From NCBI GenBank assembly GCA_964230255.1, contig CAXRGW010000118.1, forward strand, positions 1 to 15,200: a stretch of DNA of 15,200 nt. Reading direction: 5' to 3'. The notes beneath the pieces were generated by a model that worked only from the letters and a program-made list of their open reading frames with translations, was not told the origin of the DNA and did no database searches. This document shows, one piece after another, positions 1 through 7,744 of the stretch (position 1 is the stretch's first letter; each line of letters starts with the position of its first letter). The translations under genes were made by a program, and so were the position numbers. This DNA comes from Alteromonas_E sp964230255. GTDB taxonomy: Bacteria > Pseudomonadota > Gammaproteobacteria > Enterobacterales > Alteromonadaceae.

Positions 1-1357
1 CTGCGCGTATGAGCTCTTCTCTACTCACATCGCGGCGCGCACCATAGGCAATATTATTTGCCACTGTATCATTGAACAAAGTGACCTGTTGGGAAACCAA
101 AGCAAACTGTCTGCGCAATGATTTTAATTCATAATCAGATAGATCATGTCCATCGAGCTGAACTTGTCCTTGCTGCGGCGTGTAGAAGCGCGTCAACAAA
201 CTCGACAGTGTTGATTTGCCACTGCCTGAGCGTCCCACAAGGGCAACGGTTTCGCCCGGATTGATGGATAAGTTGATACTATCGAGCGCTGCCTTGGATT
301 GTTCTGGGTAGGTGAAAGTAACGTCCGTAAATTCTATCGAACCAGCAACTCGTTCGACCTTATATGAGCCCTGATTTTTCTCTTCCTGATGGTCGAGTAA
401 CTCAAAGATACTAGTACATGCAGCCATCCCACGCTGGAATTCGTTATTAACCGTTGTTAATTGTTTCAATGGCTTCAATAGCATAACCATGTAGACCACG
501 ACGGAAACAAACACGCCTGGCGTTAAGTCAGCAATCATACCGGGAATGCTGGCTAGGAATAACACGACAGCTAGTGCAATTGACGCAATGACTTGAATCA
601 TCGACACACTCAAGATCTGGGTTGTTGTCAGCTTCATATTTTGCTGACGGTTGTTATTGTTTTTATCTTTGAAGCGGTCTTGTTCAATCTTTTGGCCACC
701 GAACATCAAGACCACTTTGTGGCCTTTAACAGCTTGTTCTACAGCAGTGGTTAAACTCCCCATCGCTTTTTGAATATTGCGGCTAACAGCGCGGAATCGT
801 TTGCTTACGTAGGACACGATCACTGCGACCACAGGTGCGATCAATAGAAAAATCGATGACAATTGCCACGAGTAATAAAACATCGAGCCCAGAAGCCCTA
901 ATACCAACGCCCCCTCTCTTACGAGAATAAGCAAAGCCCTACCAGCAGCGTTCGCTACTTGCTCTGTATCATAAGTGACTTTGGAAATTAGATTACCAAC
1001 AGACTGTTGATCGTGAAAGCTAACAGGTAAGTGAATGTACTTGTCAAACAGTTGCTGGCGCATGCGCATAACAACGTGAGTACTGATCCACGCGAGCGTG
1101 TAGCCACCCATAAAGTTAAACAATCCACGCACAATAAATATGGGCACAATGAGGTAAGCAGCTATGCGCAAATAGTCATAGTTTTGAGCGCCAAGACTTT
1201 CGTCAATGATGGGTTGTAAGTGAAAGAAAACAAAGGTGTCGACACCGGAATAGCCTACCATTCCAATGATCGCAATAAAAAAAGGTAATTTGAAGTCTCT
1301 CAAATAACCGAAGAATCGTCTGACGTTTGAACGCGACTGGGTGGCAGAGTTACTCAT
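1..1357 (-). CDS. msbA: Lipid A export ABC transporter MsbA (partial, C-terminus beyond left edge)
   Basis: MsbA is a homodimeric inner-membrane ABC exporter that flips lipid A-core from the inner to the outer leaflet. The reading frame is open from an ATG at 1357 to the window edge and gives 452 residues (the E. coli protein is 582). It begins MSNSATQSRSNVRRFF. The N-terminal part (about residues 20-330) is hydrophobic with the segments expected of a six-helix exporter. The ATPase domain follows, with Walker A GRSGSGKS at residues 375-382 and a Q-loop SQQVTLF from residue 422, positions that match the E. coli enzyme. The ABC signature, Walker B and H-loop lie outside the window. A weak ribosome site (TAGG) precedes the ATG. 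The gene lies 76 bp downstream of comEC; a TACAAT hexamer on the minus strand (1391-1396) could be a -10 of its own promoter, but no good -35 accompanies it. Identification is secure; lpxK would be expected next, off the left edge. Confidence 0.96.
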   Translation of the reverse strand, partial: MSNSATQSRSNVRRFFGYLRDFKLPFFIAIIGMVGYSGVDTFVFFHLQPIIDESLGAQNYDYLRIAAYLIVPIFIVRGLFNFMGGYTLAWISTHVVMRMRQQLFDKYIHLPVSFHDQQSVGNLISKVTYDTEQVANAAGRALLILVREGALVLGLLGSMFYYSWQLSSIFLLIAPVVAVIVSYVSKRFRAVSRNIQKAMGSLTTAVEQAVKGHKVVLMFGGQKIEQDRFKDKNNNNRQQNMKLTTTQILSVSMIQVIASIALAVVLFLASIPGMIADLTPGVFVSVVVYMVMLLKPLKQLTTVNNEFQRGMAACTSIFELLDHQEEKNQGSYKVERVAGSIEFTDVTFTYPEQSKAALDSINLSINPGETVALVGRSGSGKSTLSSLLTRFYTPQQGQVQLDGHDLSDYELKSLRRQFALVSQQVTLFNDTVANNIAYGARRDVSREELIRA

Positions 1358-1433
1358 TAACCTATTTATTGTTCTTGTTCGTTAAAGGGAATTGTACGCA
1401 GAAAACAATCGAAACCCTAGCTTTTCCTGATAG

Positions 1434-3794
1434 TTAATCAAACCAGCGTCGATTCAGATCGTGCCGCCACGAAACAATAGTTATTCTGTCAGGCTGGTCT
1501 GCTTCAACTGTTATTCTGAGGTATCCGTGATCAGCCGTGTTCCACATGTTAGTTTGCCAATGGCGATAACGATCTACGACCTCTGGATGCGGAAAGTTAA
1601 ATCGATTAGCAAAACCCGTTGTGAATACTACATATTGGGCCTTTACTGCATTTATAAAGCCCCACGTAGAACTAGTATTGCTGCCGTGATGCGGAGCGAT
1701 CAGTATGTCAGCGTTTAGCGACGCACGTTGTTGTCTTGCTGTTGTAACTAAAGCAGTTTCAGCTGCGCGCTCGATATCGCCACTGAATAGAATTGAGGTG
1801 TGTTGATCTGACACCCTTAGTACACAACTGCTATCATTGTCAGACAAGCCAGGCTGTTCAAGCCAGTCGGATGTTGGCCACAGCACGTCGATTTGCAAAT
1901 ACTGCCAGTTGTATGAATCACCACGACGGCATAGCTCGGGCCCCGTAAAACTAGCGATATCGAGATGGTTGCGCAATGTATCTAAACCGCCTGCGTGATC
2001 GTTGTCGTAGTGGCTTACAAACAAATGATCGAGTTGATTGATACCTTGGGCTTTTAGAAATGGCAGGATTATTTGCTGCGCCGAACTAAAACCGCTATCA
2101 AACGCAGGACCAGTATCGATCACTATTGCCCGATGTTGGGCCATAATTGCTATTGCAGTCCCTTGGCCTACATCAAATACATGGACCGTCCATTGTCTAT
2201 CTTTAGAGCCCATCAAACGTGCTTGGACAGAAATGATCAAGGGTATACAAAGCGCAATTAGCAAAGGCTTATACAGTATTGTTCGAGGCATAAGCCATAC
2301 GGCAACTAGCATGCTAATGGTGAGCAATTCTGCGCTTTGTAAATGCAGATTCGTTAAAGCTGCAAAAGGAAAACTGATAAGTGTTTCGATTAATGTAAGT
2401 GCAATACTCAACAACCAATCAATAATCGCAAACAGCAGGTGGCCAACTGCGGGTAACAAAATCAGTGCAGCAACTGCACACAGACATAGCGGTACGATAA
2501 CTAACGTGACAATGGGCACAAAAAGTAGGTTTGCTGGTATGGAAACTAAAGAGATAGTGTCGAAATAGCCGACAACCAACGGCAACATTGCTAGCGTAAG
2601 TACGATTTGAAAATGACATAAACGAGTGAGTTTTTTATACCAAGCACTTTCCCCGAAGGAGGCGAATTGCCAGTGGTAAACAGCGATGATAAATACTGCT
2701 GAAAAACTCATCCACAGACTCATTCCGTAAATACTAAGCGGTGCAGAAAACAAACAAAGCGCAAATATAACGAGCAAAAGGTGACGATTAGTGTTCCTAA
2801 AACGCAATACTAGCAATGACAGCACTAAGACTATCGAAAAATATGCTCTAGCAACTGGCAATTGCCACCCAGACAGGTACGCGTAACCAGCACAAAAGGC
2901 TACACAAGCCATATATAACAATGGTTTCAATGATACTTGCGGAATTTTATTTTGACGATTAAAAAACCGTAAGATTGCCAAGCAAAAATGTACAAAGCGA
3001 CCTAACAAGGCTAAGACCAGCACACTAACAACACTCAAATGTAACCCTGAAATAGCAAACAAGTGGGCCAAGCCGCTAACTTGTAACATCTGCCAATCTG
3101 CAGCAGTTAACAGTGTCCTGTCGCCGACGGCCAAGGCTAAAACAAAGCGCTTTTGCTGCAAAGGTAGTGCACTGATTTGTGTAATCATTTGACTGCGAAA
3201 TGAAGGTATAGGCAACGAATCTATTAGATATATCTGGCGTACATATCCAGTAGCCACGATATTATTGGTCAGTAACCAACGAGCGTAATCAAAGCCTATA
3301 GGATTAGCCAACCCTCGGGGTCGCTTCAGTTTCACACTTAACTGAACGCGTGCGCCTTCAGTAATCACTTGAGATGAACGATAAAGGGTAAGCCTGACCT
3401 TCCTCGCCAACCAATAGGTTTCGCCGTCTATCTGATTCACATCGATTTGCAAGCGTTGCCGATGTTGATTGCCAGCAATACTAGTCACTTGTCCCTGAAT
3501 TATGACATCTTGCTGAAATTTATCGTCAGATAGTTGCCAAGTATCATACCAATGTCCTACACTCGCAGCGCAGAAAACACCTATAATCGTTGCCAATGCA
3601 AAAATGCGTGTTAGTGCTATTGATCTGGAAGCTTTTAACAAAGTGGTAATGCAAACTCCGAACAATACAACTAATAATAATTGTATGTTGGGTAACACGG
3701 GCCACCAGGTGGATGAAACATATGCGAGGAGCGCAATGGTTATAACCGGCGTAGCACCTCTGGCGATAGTATCCATCAAAATTTTCGCATCCAT
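1434..3794 (-). CDS. comEC: ComEC/Rec2-family DNA internalisation protein
   Basis: ComEC is the inner-membrane channel that carries single-stranded DNA into the cytoplasm during natural transformation. The product is 786 residues, near the usual 750-800 for gammaproteobacterial members. The order is typical: N-terminal membrane helices and a soluble DUF4131/OB-like region (about 1-200), then the competence domain with the hallmark GLAHLFAISGLHL at residues 241-253 followed by many hydrophobic helices. A metallo-beta-lactamase-like domain (about 530-770) ends the protein, with SHYDNDH (H595, D597, D599, H600), FSGDIE near 670 and PHHGS near 702. These are the metal-ligand motifs, so the nuclease-like domain looks intact. 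It is upstream of msbA on the same strand, as in E. coli (ycaI-msbA). Its start is 30 bp from that of the divergent DUF2062 gene, and no strong Shine-Dalgarno is visible. Competence itself cannot be inferred, since the family is kept in many species not known to be competent. Confidence 0.95.
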   Translation of the reverse strand: MDAKILMDTIARGATPVITIALLAYVSSTWWPVLPNIQLLLVVLFGVCITTLLKASRSIALTRIFALATIIGVFCAASVGHWYDTWQLSDDKFQQDVIIQGQVTSIAGNQHRQRLQIDVNQIDGETYWLARKVRLTLYRSSQVITEGARVQLSVKLKRPRGLANPIGFDYARWLLTNNIVATGYVRQIYLIDSLPIPSFRSQMITQISALPLQQKRFVLALAVGDRTLLTAADWQMLQVSGLAHLFAISGLHLSVVSVLVLALLGRFVHFCLAILRFFNRQNKIPQVSLKPLLYMACVAFCAGYAYLSGWQLPVARAYFSIVLVLSLLVLRFRNTNRHLLLVIFALCLFSAPLSIYGMSLWMSFSAVFIIAVYHWQFASFGESAWYKKLTRLCHFQIVLTLAMLPLVVGYFDTISLVSIPANLLFVPIVTLVIVPLCLCAVAALILLPAVGHLLFAIIDWLLSIALTLIETLISFPFAALTNLHLQSAELLTISMLVAVWLMPRTILYKPLLIALCIPLIISVQARLMGSKDRQWTVHVFDVGQGTAIAIMAQHRAIVIDTGPAFDSGFSSAQQIILPFLKAQGINQLDHLFVSHYDNDHAGGLDTLRNHLDIASFTGPELCRRGDSYNWQYLQIDVLWPTSDWLEQPGLSDNDSSCVLRVSDQHTSILFSGDIERAAETALVTTARQQRASLNADILIAPHHGSNTSSTWGFINAVKAQYVVFTTGFANRFNFPHPEVVDRYRHWQTNMWNTADHGYLRITVEADQPDRITIVSWRHDLNRRWFD

Positions 3795-3806
3795 GTCTTA
3801 TTAGTG

Positions 3807-3814
3807 AGAGGAAG
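3807..3814 (+). promoter_or_regulatory. Ribosome-binding site deciding the DUF2062 start
   Basis: AGAGGAAG lies 10 nt before the ATG at 3825. It sits inside the short extension that a GTG start at 3804 would create, so it supports the ATG. The spacing is slightly long. Confidence 0.5.
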
Positions 3815-3824
3815 CTTAGTTCCA

Positions 3825-4346
3825 ATGCCAAAGAAATTTATTCGACGATTACTACCCGATCACAAGTCTGTGGTTGAAAGTCGTTATTTGGCGGTTTTTG
3901 GCAAACTATTGCATGATCCTAACCTCTGGCACCTTAACCGCCGCTCAGCATCTGGCGCATTTGGTATTGGGATGTTCTTTGCTTTTTGGCCGGTACCCTT
4001 TCAAATGCTGTTTGCCGCGGCGCTTGCGATACCCACGCGGGTAAATTTGCCTTTGTCTATTGCTACCGTATGGATAACCAACCCATTCACCATGCCACCT
4101 ATATTTTATGCTGCCTATAAAGTCGGTAGTACTGTACTGGGGACTGATATGGGGGAATTCGCATTTGAACTGAGTTGGGACTGGGTACTCAATAGCCTCT
4201 CGACGATAGGTCCAGCGTTTTTGTTAGGCTGTGCGATTTGTTCCGTGATCGCAGGGATCGCCGGTTACTACAGCCTAAACTTCTTCTGGCGATGGTCCGT
4301 GGTTAAATCCTGGCAGGCACGTCAGCGCAGTCGTCAGACTTCTTGA
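3825..4346 (+). CDS. DUF2062 family membrane protein
   Basis: The product is a 173-residue protein of the DUF2062 family, whose function is unknown. It has the family hallmarks: a basic N-terminus ending in RRLLPD, then HDPNLWHLNRRS (residues 30-41), a hydrophobic stretch with FFAFWPVPFQML (51-62), NLPLSIATVWITNPFTMPP (74-92), and another membrane segment at about 128-152. I chose the ATG at 3825 over an in-frame GTG at 3804. The family normally starts with M-P-[RK]-K, and a purine-rich AGAGGAAG lies just before the ATG. It is divergent from comEC and converges on ligA with a 13-bp overlap of 3' ends. Any promoter must lie inside the comEC coding sequence. Proximity to comEC and msbA hints at an envelope role, but that is inference. 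Confidence 0.9.
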   Translation: MPKKFIRRLLPDHKSVVESRYLAVFGKLLHDPNLWHLNRRSASGAFGIGMFFAFWPVPFQMLFAAALAIPTRVNLPLSIATVWITNPFTMPPIFYAAYKVGSTVLGTDMGEFAFELSWDWVLNSLSTIGPAFLLGCAICSVIAGIAGYYSLNFFWRWSVVKSWQARQRSRQTS

Positions 4347-6370
4347 GTGCTTAGATACTCAAGTAATTGCGCTTCATTCCAGACGTCAACGTCAAGCTTT
4401 TCGGCTTTGGCTAATTTTGAACCGGCTTTTTCACCGGCAACTAGAAAGTCTGTTTTGGCAGAGACACTACCCGCGACTTTAGCTCCTAAAGCCATGAGCC
4501 TTTGCTTGGCTTCATCACGTCCCATGGCCGACAGCGTGCCTGTTATCACACAGGTTTTGCCGTTCAGCGGCAAACTATCGCGATCTTGGATAGCAATTTT
4601 TGGCCAATGAACGCCTTGTTCTAGTAAATCGTCGATTACCGCCCTATTGTGCGGCTCTCGCGAAAAATTCACTATATGCTCAGCAACTACGTCACCGATA
4701 TCTTCAACCTCGATGAGTTGTTCCACAGACGCACTTAAGATCTTATCTAATTCACCAAAGTGACTGGCTAAATTAGCTGCAGTTGCCTCACCCACTTCGC
4801 GGATCCCGAGTGCATATAAAAACTTCGCCAACGTCGTTGAAGTTGCTTTTTCCAATGCTGTGACTAGGTTGCTGGCAGATTTTTCCGCCATTCGCTCTAG
4901 GCTTATGAGATCCGCAACTGTCAGCATAAAGAAGTCAGCCGGTGTTTTAACTAATTCGGCATCGACTAATTGTTCGACAAGCTTATCGCCCAAACCATCA
5001 ATATTAAATGCCTTACGCGAAGCAAAGTGTTTAAGCGCTTCTTTGCGCTGTGCTGCACAGAACAACCCTGCGGTGCAACGCGCTACAGCTTCGGTTTCAA
5101 GCTTTTCAACCTGGGAATCACACACAGGACAATGGCTTGGAAACTCAATGGCGCGAGCGTCATCAGGACGTTGTTCAGCTATCACTGATACTACCTGCGG
5201 AATAACATCACCCGCGCGACGGATAATAACTCTGTCTTCTATCATTACGCCCAAACGTGCGATCTCGTCGCCGTTGTGCAACGTCGCATTAGAAACAGTG
5301 ACGCCTCCTACATATACAGGCTCTAGGCGAGCAACAGGGGTAATGGCGCCGGTTCTGCCGACTTGAAACTCCACATCAAGTAATCGTGTGCTCTCTTCCT
5401 GGGCCGGAAATTTGCGCGCAATCGCCCAGCGAGGTGCACGTGACACAAAACCTAAGCGCTGCTGCAATTCAATATCATCGACTTTGTAGACTATTCCATC
5501 AATCTCGTAGTCGAGTTCATCGCGCATGTCACTGAGCTTGGTGTAGTAATCTATACAACCTTGTGCATCATTACCAACGTCTAGCAACACATTGATTGGT
5601 AATCCCCACTTTGCTAACTGCAACAAGCGCTGACGATGCGTATTTGCCATCACGCCACTGTCAGTATCGAAAACGCCGAGGGAGTATGCATAGAACTTCA
5701 GCGGTCGTTTCGCAGTGATCCTCGGATCCAGTTGACGCAAACTTCCTGCAGCTGCATTTCTTGGGTTAGCAAAAACCTTAGATCCAGCGGCTTTCTGCGC
5801 TTCATTCAAGGCGTTAAAACCCGCCTTCGGCATAAACACTTCACCGCGAACTTCCAATCGTGCTGGATAGCCTTCGCCGCGGAGCTTTAAAGGTACGTTG
5901 TTAATTGTTCTTACATTGCTGGTGATATCCTCACCGACCATGCCATCACCACGTGTTGCAGCGCGAACCAAACGGCCCTCTTCAAACAAGATGCTTACTG
6001 CCAAGCCATCTAATTTTGGCTCACACGAAAAAGTCAGCGATTCGGTATAGCCCAGACGGTCTTTAACCCGCTTCACAAATGCGCTCAATTCTTCATCGTC
6101 GAAAGCGTTATCCAAGGACAGCATCGGCATTTCATGAGTGATTTGTGTAAACGCACTCAATGGCGTAGCCCCTACTCTTTGGGTTGGCGAGTCAGACGTG
6201 ATCAATTCAGGAAACTGTTGCTCTAAGGTTTGTAACTCGCGTAATAGGCGGTCGTACTCACTATCAGGGACCGTTGGGTCGTCCAGCACATAGTACTGAT
6301 AATTGTGTTCATTTAGGGCATTGTGTAGCTGCTCTTTTCGAGCAAGAACGTTGGGATCTATTTGACTCAT
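4334..6370 (-). CDS. ligA: NAD+-dependent DNA ligase LigA
   Basis: LigA seals nicks during replication and repair using NAD+ as the adenylate donor. The product has 678 residues against 671 in E. coli. An N-terminal Ia domain (HNYQYYVLDDPTVPDSEYD, from about residue 22) binds NMN. The adenylation domain carries the KLDG motif with catalytic K119. An OB fold follows, then a four-cysteine zinc finger (C414, C417, C432, C438), helix-hairpin-helix repeats (about 450-585), and a C-terminal BRCT domain (about 598-678, with GKTCVITGTLS). All key residues are present, so the enzyme should be active. It is the last gene of the smc-zipA-ligA cluster, 10 nt after the zipA stop with only a weak ribosome site, which suggests translational coupling. 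Its 3' end overlaps the convergent DUF2062 gene by 13 bp, and I see no hairpin terminator there. Confidence 0.98.
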   Translation of the reverse strand: MSQIDPNVLARKEQLHNALNEHNYQYYVLDDPTVPDSEYDRLLRELQTLEQQFPELITSDSPTQRVGATPLSAFTQITHEMPMLSLDNAFDDEELSAFVKRVKDRLGYTESLTFSCEPKLDGLAVSILFEEGRLVRAATRGDGMVGEDITSNVRTINNVPLKLRGEGYPARLEVRGEVFMPKAGFNALNEAQKAAGSKVFANPRNAAAGSLRQLDPRITAKRPLKFYAYSLGVFDTDSGVMANTHRQRLLQLAKWGLPINVLLDVGNDAQGCIDYYTKLSDMRDELDYEIDGIVYKVDDIELQQRLGFVSRAPRWAIARKFPAQEESTRLLDVEFQVGRTGAITPVARLEPVYVGGVTVSNATLHNGDEIARLGVMIEDRVIIRRAGDVIPQVVSVIAEQRPDDARAIEFPSHCPVCDSQVEKLETEAVARCTAGLFCAAQRKEALKHFASRKAFNIDGLGDKLVEQLVDAELVKTPADFFMLTVADLISLERMAEKSASNLVTALEKATSTTLAKFLYALGIREVGEATAANLASHFGELDKILSASVEQLIEVEDIGDVVAEHIVNFSREPHNRAVIDDLLEQGVHWPKIAIQDRDSLPLNGKTCVITGTLSAMGRDEAKQRLMALGAKVAGSVSAKTDFLVAGEKAGSKLAKAEKLDVDVWNEAQLLEYLSTQEV

Positions 6371-6380
6371 TGGGTACTTT

Positions 6381-7727
6381 TTAGTGTCGAGCGATCATGC
6401 GTTGACGCTCAAATTCACGGATCTTTTCTACGTATTGTTGTAAGCCCTGCTTTGTTAACACGCTGCGGCGACCATCGAGGATTTGCCCAGAGAACTCTTC
6501 AGCAAGTTTACGTGCTGCATTGTGCATCATGTTAAACACCTGATGAGGGTCACCCTCAATCGGCAGGATCATAAACAACGAAACACCTTGAGTGGTAAAG
6601 TTTTCCAAGTTATCAATATCGAAAACACCGGGTTTAAACATGTTCGCTAAACTAAACAATACAGGCCCTTTTCCATTGCTATTAACATGGCGATGAAAAA
6701 TATCTTGGTCACCAAACTTGAATCCCAATGTCAGTAACATTGGCAGCAATGCTGCACCTTGAATTTCTTGTTCTTGCGGCGCACGCACGTTTAATACTAA
6801 CACTTCTTGCTCAGCCGTAGCCGGCGCTGATTGTGAATCGACTTCTGCAGATGCACTTTCTGATTCAGATTCTTCATCAAACGACATTCGCATCTGATCT
6901 TCACCCAATGTCGGCTCGATACGTTTGCGTAAAATGGAGCGAGAACGTTTTTTCGCCGGTGCTTTTTTGTTAGCGTTACTGCTTTTTTCAGTCACTTCAA
7001 CTGATTCTGGAGGGATCTCTGGTTCCGCTTGCAGCGGCGCTTGGTCAAGACTGAAATCGTCCACTTCTTTGGCCTGCTCAACATCTTGAATAGACGGTGG
7101 TGGAGTATCTTCGGCTAAAACCTGATCGGGGTTTAGCAAAAACGGTGGAGGTTCAGGGATACCTCCACTTTCGCTCTCGGGCTCTGGTTTACTATCTTCG
7201 CGAGCTTGATACAACTTGGGTTTCGGATTACTGACTACCGACGCATATAATTTGGGCGGCTCTGGTTCTTGTCGGGTTTCTTCTTGGGTTGGTGTTTGAT
7301 GACCAGTTGACTGCTCCGCATCAACAGCACCAATTTCGCTGCTATCGGGAATGTCAGCCAATGGCGTTATTTCGTCTTTATCAATCGCATCTTCAGTATG
7401 CGACTCATCTTCCATCACACTAGAAGAGGTTTTTAACCCCTCATCTACATCAAATTGTGCTTCTAAGGCGTCAATAACGACGGGGTCTACACCTTCATCA
7501 ATACCGTTTTCATTCTCAGTTGAGTCCTGGCGACTAACCACACGTACTTCACCGATACCAAACTCATCGAAACCTTCCGGTTCTCTTTGTAGCGAAGGAT
7601 CAGGTTGCGGTTCGATCCGCGGTTGCACAGACGAGTTGTTCTTCCGCAAACTCCAAAGGCCATGCGCCAAAATGGCAACAATCGCACAACCTCCAATAAC
7701 TAATAGCGCAAAGCGTAAGTCTTCCAT
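6381..7727 (-). CDS. zipA: Cell division protein ZipA
   Basis: ZipA is an essential early divisome protein in E. coli that tethers FtsZ filaments to the inner membrane. The 448-residue product has a short periplasmic N-terminus and one membrane helix (about residues 5-26). A basic patch follows, then a very acidic, proline- and glutamine-rich linker (about 35-300), and the C-terminal FtsZ-binding domain (about 308-440). That domain contains GAALLPMLLTLGFKFGDQDIF and a conserved run around HRHVNSNGKGPVLFSLANM. It is about 120 residues longer than E. coli ZipA (328), nearly all in the linker, which also holds a basic KKAPAKKRSRSILRKR stretch next to the folded domain. It lies 17 nt after smc, with GGGCGAG as probable ribosome site, and 10 nt before ligA. 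The smc-zipA-ligA order is also known from Pseudomonas and Shewanella. Confidence 0.95.
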   Translation of the reverse strand: MEDLRFALLVIGGCAIVAILAHGLWSLRKNNSSVQPRIEPQPDPSLQREPEGFDEFGIGEVRVVSRQDSTENENGIDEGVDPVVIDALEAQFDVDEGLKTSSSVMEDESHTEDAIDKDEITPLADIPDSSEIGAVDAEQSTGHQTPTQEETRQEPEPPKLYASVVSNPKPKLYQAREDSKPEPESESGGIPEPPPFLLNPDQVLAEDTPPPSIQDVEQAKEVDDFSLDQAPLQAEPEIPPESVEVTEKSSNANKKAPAKKRSRSILRKRIEPTLGEDQMRMSFDEESESESASAEVDSQSAPATAEQEVLVLNVRAPQEQEIQGAALLPMLLTLGFKFGDQDIFHRHVNSNGKGPVLFSLANMFKPGVFDIDNLENFTTQGVSLFMILPIEGDPHQVFNMMHNAARKLAEEFSGQILDGRRSVLTKQGLQQYVEKIREFERQRMIARH

Positions 7728-7744
7728 CAGAATCTCGCCCTTTA

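Noticed and set aside
2038..2568. Plus-strand frame of 176 codons inside comEC
   Set aside because: It lies opposite the conserved metallo-beta-lactamase and membrane parts of ComEC and resembles no protein family.
3804..3824. GTG start for the DUF2062 protein
   Set aside because: It would have no ribosome site, while the ATG at 3825 has one and fits the family N-terminus.
4860..5366. Plus-strand frame of 168 codons opposite ligA
   Set aside because: It is a shadow of the conserved ligase zinc-finger and OB region, with no domain of its own.
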